Assembly (NCBI GenBank): GCA_023130215.1
Contig: JAGMAN010000025.1
Location: 1-9,608, forward strand
Reading direction: 5' to 3'
DNA from: a bacterium
Lineage (GTDB): Bacteria > NPL-UPA2 > JAGMAN01
DNA: 9,608 nucleotides
The notes under the pieces were generated by a model. That model ran no database searches. It worked only from the letters and a program-made list of their open reading frames with translations, and was not told where the DNA came from. The position numbers and the translations under genes are program-made. Shown piece by piece: positions 4,847 to 9,608 of this stretch. Each line of letters starts with the position of its first letter. Position 1 is the stretch's first letter.

Positions 4847-6733
4847 ATGTACGAAAAAAATAAAGCAGTTATAGCCGCAATTATTGGTATGGGCCTCCAG
4901 CTTATATTGGGCAGCTTAACACTCCTGGTGAGTGGCTGGAGCAGTTCCTCGGCCTGTCAGGCCATTGGTTTATTTAGTTTAGCCTCTTCTCTTATCTGGG
5001 GTCTGGCTTTTCTGCATACCAGACAAGAGTATCTGGCCGAAGAAGAAGAAAAAGACCTGGCTGAAACAGAAAAACAAGGAGCATTATTTGAGGGTCATGA
5101 CCTGGGTGCCATCAGTGCCCAGGCAGGTCTTAAGCGGCTGGAAAGATATTTTCTGCCTATAGCCGCAATATTAATTGCCGCCGGCTTTATTGGACTGACC
5201 ATTTACCTTTATACGGGCTGGTTAAAACATGGCACCCTTACCCCTTCTATCTTCCTTATGCCAGGAGCGCTTGTCTTTGGATTTGGTTCTATATTCCTCT
5301 TTTACGGTATGTATGTCAAAGGCATGACCTCTGTGCCAGGCTGGCGCTTGCTCCGGGCTGGTTCCAGTGTGATGCTGTTTGCTGCCTTTGCTTTTATGGC
5401 TATAGGTGTAAGTATTATCCTCTGCTCTTTAGGGATTCCCAATATTGAAAAATATCTGTCCTGGATTATAACTGCCATACTCGCCTTAACCGGAATAGAA
5501 CTTATTTTTAATATGTTGACTTCGTTTTTCGTGCCCCGTTTACCCGGCGTGGTAATCCTGCCGCCTTATTACTTACGCACTCTCGATGTTATTACCAGTC
5601 CGCGTGATATTTTAAAGACTGCGGCTGATATTGTAGATTACCAGTTTGGATTCCGGGTCTCTGAAACCTGGTTTTATAGCTTCTTAGAAAGGGCTATTAT
5701 GCCTCTTATTATTTTCTGGGCACTGATACTCTATGCCTTCACCTGTATAGTTGTTATCGGACCGGATGAACAGGCTGTAATGGAGCGTTTCGGAAATCCT
5801 ATGGAAAAGACTCTTGACTCCGGCCTGTATTTTAAACTGCCCTGGCCTGTTGATATCTGTTATATCTTCCCGGCTAAGAGGGTCCAGACTATTACTATGG
5901 GACACAAGGGAGAGATAGAAGACCAGCCGGCTATTTTGTGGACCCGGGAACATTATAAAGAAGAAGATGTCTTCTTGGTAGCCACACGGGAATCAACAGT
6001 CAGTCAGGATACAGGCAATAAAAACACAAACAGCAGCGAAGATAAATCCAAACGCGTACCAGTCAGTTTTGTCTCCTCGGCGATAAAACTTCACTACAGA
6101 GTTACTAATCTGCGTCAATACCTGTATGAAAAAACTAACCCCCATGATTTTATTAAGGATATTGCCTATAGAGAACTGGTAAAATTTATGGGTAGTATTG
6201 ATATATTAGACCTGCTTAAGGAAAAGCGGCTGGTTCTGGCAGAAGAACTTAGAGGGAAAATCCAGGAGGTGTTAAGCGAGGCGAACATCGGTGTGGAGAT
6301 ATTCTATCTGGGATTTGAGAGCGCTCATCCACCCGTAGCTGTAGGAGAGGCTTATGAATCCGTGATTAAGGCCCTTGAAGAAAAACACGCCTCTATACTT
6401 GACGCCCAGGCTTATGCTAATCAGACCTTACATCAGGCTCAGGCCGAGGCCTATAGTATAAATAGAGCCGCCCTGGCCTATAATAACCGCCGCACGAAGA
6501 TATCAGGAGCAGATGCCGATAGGTTCCGGATGCGGTTGGAGTCTTATAAGATAAGTCCTTCTGTCTTCCGTGCCCGCAACTGGCTGGGTACTATGGAAGA
6601 TAGTATGGAAAATATAAGAAAATATATCATCTCCTCTCAAGTGCAGACAAATTTAAATACAATATTAAACCTTGAAGACAAACTCACTTTTGGAGTTGAA
6701 GATATAGATTTGAATTCTACATTAGAAAAATAA
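4847..6733 (+). CDS. Polytopic membrane protein with C-terminal SPFH/band-7 (HflK-like) domain
   Basis: This 628-residue protein has an unusual architecture. Two helices (about 7-29 and 35-55), an acidic loop (61-75), four more helices (about 102-122, 133-155, 169-193, 203-227) and a seventh at 282-303 precede an SPFH domain. The domain opens with IGPDEQAVMERFGNP (304-318) and GLYFKLPWPVD (326-336), the HflK/HflC signature. It contains a hydrophilic insert (about 366-405) and continues with YRVTNLRQYLYEKTNP (417-432). The segment SAHPPVAVGEAYESVIKALEEK (492-513) and an Ala/Gln-rich helix (514-545) match the HflK C-terminal half. HflK proteins normally carry one N-terminal helix, so the six-helix extension is the odd part. 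The ribosome binding site is weak (AAGG, 4 nt from ATG). It probably scaffolds or modulates membrane complexes; the specific role is unknown. Confidence 0.85.
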   Translation: MYEKNKAVIAAIIGMGLQLILGSLTLLVSGWSSSSACQAIGLFSLASSLIWGLAFLHTRQEYLAEEEEKDLAETEKQGALFEGHDLGAISAQAGLKRLERYFLPIAAILIAAGFIGLTIYLYTGWLKHGTLTPSIFLMPGALVFGFGSIFLFYGMYVKGMTSVPGWRLLRAGSSVMLFAAFAFMAIGVSIILCSLGIPNIEKYLSWIITAILALTGIELIFNMLTSFFVPRLPGVVILPPYYLRTLDVITSPRDILKTAADIVDYQFGFRVSETWFYSFLERAIMPLIIFWALILYAFTCIVVIGPDEQAVMERFGNPMEKTLDSGLYFKLPWPVDICYIFPAKRVQTITMGHKGEIEDQPAILWTREHYKEEDVFLVATRESTVSQDTGNKNTNSSEDKSKRVPVSFVSSAIKLHYRVTNLRQYLYEKTNPHDFIKDIAYRELVKFMGSIDILDLLKEKRLVLAEELRGKIQEVLSEANIGVEIFYLGFESAHPPVAVGEAYESVIKALEEKHASILDAQAYANQTLHQAQAEAYSINRAALAYNNRRTKISGADADRFRMRLESYKISPSVFRARNWLGTMEDSMENIRKYIISSQVQTNLNTILNLEDKLTFGVEDIDLNSTLEK

Positions 6734-6744
6734 GGAGGATTGCC

Positions 6745-7665
6745 ATGAAACCCAAATTAATCCTTACTATAACTGTGGCTGTGCTCATAGTTATATGCTT
6801 TGGTCTGTTCCTGACCGGTTGGACCTTGAGGGTAACGGAATGTGCTGTTGTCCTGCGCTGGGAAAACCCCAGGTACGCCTTAGTAGGTACTACAAAAGGT
6901 GATGCCGGTCTCCACTGGAAACTGCCCTGGCCTATTGACAAGGTTGAGAAATTCGATGCCCGGGTTCATGTCTTCTCCACCAGGTTTGAAGAGACCTTTA
7001 CCCGGGACGGATATACCCTGGTAGCCACCGCCTCTACAGGCTGGCGTATAGCCGATCCTGTTCAGTTCCGGGAAAAAGTGGGGACAGTTGAAAAGGCCCA
7101 GGAACACCTGGTAGGACTGGTACGCACATACAAGAATGCGGTTATAGGCAAACATCCTCTCTCCCATCTTATTTCCACAGACCCGGGGACATTGCAATTC
7201 GATAATATAGAAAAAGAAATGCTGGCTAATGTCAGCCGTGAGGCTGAGGATAAATACGGCCTGACCGTTGAATTTACCAAGATAAAACAGATTGGATTGC
7301 CTCCGGCGGTAACAGAAGCGGTGTTTAACCGGATGAAAAAAGAACGGGAAAGAATCGCTGTAGATATCAGGGAAAGCGGCGAGAAAGAGGCTAAGAAAAT
7401 GCGGGCTGAAGCTGATGCCAAACGTGATGAAATCCTGGCTGTGGCCGAGGCAGAAGCCAGACTGCTTATGGGACAGGGCGACGCAGAAGCAGCCAAATAC
7501 TATGAAATCTTTGCTGATAACGAAGAACTGGCTATATTCTTGAGAAAACTCGATGCCCTAAAGAAGACCCTGGAAAAAAGAGCTACGGTTATTTTAACTA
7601 CTAAAGATGAACCTTACGACCTTTTTGAAAAAGGCTGGAAGGAAGAAACAAGCAATGACAAATAA
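6745..7665 (+). CDS. hflC: HflC-like SPFH/band-7 membrane protein
   Basis: This 306-residue protein has one N-terminal membrane anchor (about residues 5-26), an SPFH domain starting TECAVVLRWENP (31-42) with GLHWKLPWPIDKVEKFDAR (55-73), and a long charged helix. The stretch IGLPPAVTEAVFNRMKKERE (183-202) followed by an Ala/Glu/Arg-rich coiled coil and GQGDAEAAKYYEIF (243-256) closely follows the HflC pattern. In characterised bacteria HflC assembles with HflK into a large membrane cage around the FtsH protease and alters its activity. Length is slightly below E. coli HflC (334). AGGAGG at 6733-6738 overlaps the preceding stop, 6 nt before the ATG, so the three SPFH genes are coupled. No FtsH gene is present here. 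The family assignment is firm, while the symbol assumes HflC orthology rather than a locus-specific paralogue. Confidence 0.88.
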   Translation: MKPKLILTITVAVLIVICFGLFLTGWTLRVTECAVVLRWENPRYALVGTTKGDAGLHWKLPWPIDKVEKFDARVHVFSTRFEETFTRDGYTLVATASTGWRIADPVQFREKVGTVEKAQEHLVGLVRTYKNAVIGKHPLSHLISTDPGTLQFDNIEKEMLANVSREAEDKYGLTVEFTKIKQIGLPPAVTEAVFNRMKKERERIAVDIRESGEKEAKKMRAEADAKRDEILAVAEAEARLLMGQGDAEAAKYYEIFADNEELAIFLRKLDALKKTLEKRATVILTTKDEPYDLFEKGWKEETSNDK

Positions 7666-8827
7666 CGATAAAAATATCCATAGTTCTGCTTCCCAACAAA
7701 ATCCGGGTATGCAGTCCCTGAATGAAGCATTGAAAGTCTTCTTCTCTGTGCTCAAATGGGTTATGCTGGGGACTGTTGTCTTCTTTCTGTTTTCCGGTGT
7801 CCGTGTTATCCAGCAGCATCAGGTCGGGCTTATTCTTAGATTCGGAGAGATAACCGGCCCGCCTGGTAAACAGGTGCTGCAACCTGGCCTGCATTGGGCT
7901 CTGCCCCATCCTATACATGAGGTGGTAAAAATAGATGCCGGCCGGATAAGGTCCCTGACGGTAGAGAATTTCTGGTCACCAGAAAGTGTTTCGGATATTC
8001 TTAAAAGAGAATCCGGCTCTCCGCGAACAAGCGTTAAAACTGTTCTTAATCCGGGCGAAGACGGATACGCCCTGACCGGAGACATTAATATCCTTCACTT
8101 CATGTGGGAGGCCCGTTACAAACTCAAAGACCCGCTGCAGTATTTCCTTAATCTGGCCCAGCCCCTGGAAATAAACACCGCCAATAAACAAGACATAGCT
8201 GCAGTTGACCCCATTGAGGCTTCTGCCTCTAGTTTTGTTGAAACTGCCCTGGCCAATGCCGTACTCAGGCAGGCCGGCCAGATGAATATAGATGAGATTC
8301 TAAAACATAAACAAGGAGAATTTAAAAACAAGGTTGAAAAAACAGCCCAGCAGATTTTAGACCAAATGCGGACCGGTATTGCCTTGGAACGGCTTGACCT
8401 TATCCGGATTAGTGTGCCCATAGCTGTACAGGAATCATTCGATATGGTACTGCAAGCAGAGATGGAGAAAAGTGAAAAGGAAAACCAGGCCCAGGTCTAC
8501 CGTAATAAGGCAATACACCAGGCCGAAGGTGACAGTGCCCGGATCCTGGCTGAGGCCAGGGTATATAAAAAGAAGGTTATCTCATCTGCAGAGGCTGATG
8601 CCGGTTATATAAAGAAACTTTTGGAAAGATACCCTTCGGGTAAAGATACAGAAAAACTGGATGTATACCTAAGGCAATATCACATTGAGACATTAGACCA
8701 GGTACTTTCTAAGATAAAGAGTAAATACATTGTGCGCACTGATGAATCTCAAGAAGGCAAGCTCTGGATAATGCTGGGTAAAGACCCCAAAGATACAGCC
8801 GTAGGCAGTACTGCTAACCGTAGGTAG
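7655..8827 (+). CDS. hflK: HflK-like SPFH/band-7 membrane protein
   Basis: With ATG at 7655 the product has 390 residues: a polar N-terminus, one membrane helix (about 29-49), then QQHQVGLILRFGEI (53-66) and GLHWALPHPIHEVVKIDAG (78-96), the start of an HflK-type SPFH domain. YALTGDINILHFMWEARYKL (138-157) matches the HflK strand before the helical part. Residues about 170-195 form an insert relative to E. coli HflK. The C-terminal half is a long coiled coil containing EGDSARILAEARVYKKKVI (291-309) and a closing YHIETLDQVLSKIKSKYIV (342-360), a strong HflK match. It would pair with the preceding HflC-like protein. ATG 7655 has AGGAAG 9 nt upstream and overlaps the hflC stop by 11 nt; an upstream ATG at 7607 would overlap by 59 nt and lacks support. 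The C-terminal tail is encoded by repeat-like DNA. Confidence 0.88.
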   Translation: MTNNDKNIHSSASQQNPGMQSLNEALKVFFSVLKWVMLGTVVFFLFSGVRVIQQHQVGLILRFGEITGPPGKQVLQPGLHWALPHPIHEVVKIDAGRIRSLTVENFWSPESVSDILKRESGSPRTSVKTVLNPGEDGYALTGDINILHFMWEARYKLKDPLQYFLNLAQPLEINTANKQDIAAVDPIEASASSFVETALANAVLRQAGQMNIDEILKHKQGEFKNKVEKTAQQILDQMRTGIALERLDLIRISVPIAVQESFDMVLQAEMEKSEKENQAQVYRNKAIHQAEGDSARILAEARVYKKKVISSAEADAGYIKKLLERYPSGKDTEKLDVYLRQYHIETLDQVLSKIKSKYIVRTDESQEGKLWIMLGKDPKDTAVGSTANRR

Positions 8828-8851
8828 CACTGCTTCACCGTGCTTCACCGT
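8812..8851 (+). repeat. Short tandem repeat at the hflK / ATPase junction
   Basis: TGCTTCACCG occurs twice back to back (8831-8840 and 8841-8850), followed by T. A degenerate copy, TGCTAACCGT, lies at 8812-8821, inside the last codons of the HflK-like gene. The pattern suggests replication slippage near the stop codon. The repeats lie upstream of the ATPase ribosome binding site and make no obvious hairpin. Confidence 0.7.
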
Positions 8852-8869
8852 AAGGAAGGGAATTAATAT

Positions 8870-9608
8870 ATGCATGGTCATGTGCACCATCTTGGAGAAA
8901 AGAAACTTATAGGTTTCTGGCTTCTGGGTTCATTCATAGGGGCTATTTTTATTGCTAATTCATATATTTTAAAGTATGCCCTTAAACAGGGTGACTCTGT
9001 AGCCGGAATATGTGCGTTTATAGGCGCCCTTATCCTGGGCCTGCCGGTAGTCATCCGGGCTATCAAAGATTTAGTGCGCGGCGAGCTCCATATGAACGAA
9101 CTGGCAGCTATTGCTGTCCTGGCCTGTTTTGCCCGGGGAGATTACACCACTGCAGGGGTAGTGTCCTTCCTGGTTCTCGTCGGTGACATTATAGAACACA
9201 GGACAGCTATCGGGGTTCATGAATCTATTGAAACGCTCCTGAAGCTCGTGCCTCAAAAGGCCAGACTTATTGAAGACGGCCGGGAAAGAGAGATAGAAGC
9301 TTCCTCTCTCAAGCCCGGCCAAACAATAAGGATTCGGCCCGGAGAAAATGTGCCTGCCGACGGTACGATAGAAGAAGGGACATCAGCCCTTAACGAAGCC
9401 ACTATTACCGGTGAATCATTGCCCGCCGACAAAGGTGTGGGCCAGGCAGTGTTTGCCGGCACCTTAAATCTTACCGGAGCCATAAAGGTCAAGGTCACAA
9501 AAATAGGTGAGGATACTACCCTGGGCCGGGTACGGCACCTGATAAAAGACGCTGAAGCAACCCGTATACCTATAATGACGGTCATTGACAGATATATGAG
9601 CTGGTACA
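8870..9608 (+). CDS. P1B-type heavy-metal-transporting ATPase, 5' part
   Basis: The reading frame is open to the window end (246 residues, incomplete). P1B ATPases move transition metals across the cytoplasmic membrane using ATP. Visible are a short His-rich start (MHGHVHHLGEKK), helices near 13-30 and 43-62, ELHMNELAAIAVLA (72-85) leading into the next helix pair, and GDIIEHRTAIGVHESIETLL (105-124), typical of the P1B subfamily. The actuator domain follows, with RPGENVPADG (156-165) and the dephosphorylation motif TGES (180-183). The cysteine/metal motif of helix 6, the DKTGT phosphorylation site and the nucleotide domain lie beyond the window, so the metal (Zn, Cd, Co, Cu or other) cannot be assigned. 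There is no N-terminal HMA CxxC domain; the His cluster may stand in for it. AAGGAAGGG (8852-8860) is placed 9 nt before ATG. Confidence 0.9.
   Translation, partial: MHGHVHHLGEKKLIGFWLLGSFIGAIFIANSYILKYALKQGDSVAGICAFIGALILGLPVVIRAIKDLVRGELHMNELAAIAVLACFARGDYTTAGVVSFLVLVGDIIEHRTAIGVHESIETLLKLVPQKARLIEDGREREIEASSLKPGQTIRIRPGENVPADGTIEEGTSALNEATITGESLPADKGVGQAVFAGTLNLTGAIKVKVTKIGEDTTLGRVRHLIKDAEATRIPIMTVIDRYMSWY

Noticed and set aside
7062-7496. 144-codon minus-strand frame opposite the HflC-like gene
   Set aside because: It is Ser/Ala-rich, typical of the antisense of Ala/Glu-rich coiled-coil codons, and not an independent gene.
7607-7654. ATG at 7607 as the HflK-like start
   Set aside because: It overlaps the HflC-like gene by 59 nt in a different frame. 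The ATG at 7655 gives a short coupled overlap and a better-placed AGGAAG.

Overview
The window is bacterial: Shine-Dalgarno sites, sigma70-type promoters, short intergenic gaps and gene-dense strands are all visible. Gene content does not fix the phylum. From memory, ABC-2 permeases of this type and multi-gene HflK/HflC loci occur in uncultured Planctomycetota/Omnitrophota-like bacteria. I treat that as a hint only, because no marker here settles it.

Left part (1-2412, minus strand): three genes read leftwards. metG (methionyl-tRNA synthetase) comes first, then a small two-helix membrane protein with a Lys/Glu-rich tail, then a HIT-family nucleotide-binding protein. Each appears to have its own promoter. 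A 69-bp imperfect palindrome (801-869) lies between metG and the small membrane gene and overlaps the -10 of one of two tandem promoters. A clear rho-independent terminator (411-447) ends the small membrane gene, and the HIT promoter overlaps its T-tract.

Middle (2413-3868): a 217-bp divergent intergenic region carries a near-consensus promoter for metG (very short leader) and a weaker extended -10 promoter for argG (argininosuccinate synthase). No other arginine gene is in view.

Right part (3870-9608, plus strand): a tightly packed run that looks like one operon. It holds an ABC-2-type permease (TTG start 1 nt after argG), a 628-residue protein with about seven membrane helices followed by an SPFH/band-7 domain, an HflC-like SPFH protein, an HflK-like SPFH protein, and the 5' part of a P1B-type heavy-metal ATPase that runs off the window. 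Three different SPFH proteins in a row, flanked by two transporters and with no FtsH in view, are the most interesting content. My inference is a membrane-microdomain or protease-modulating scaffold tied to metal transport or envelope stress. The sequence shows the arrangement but does not prove the function.
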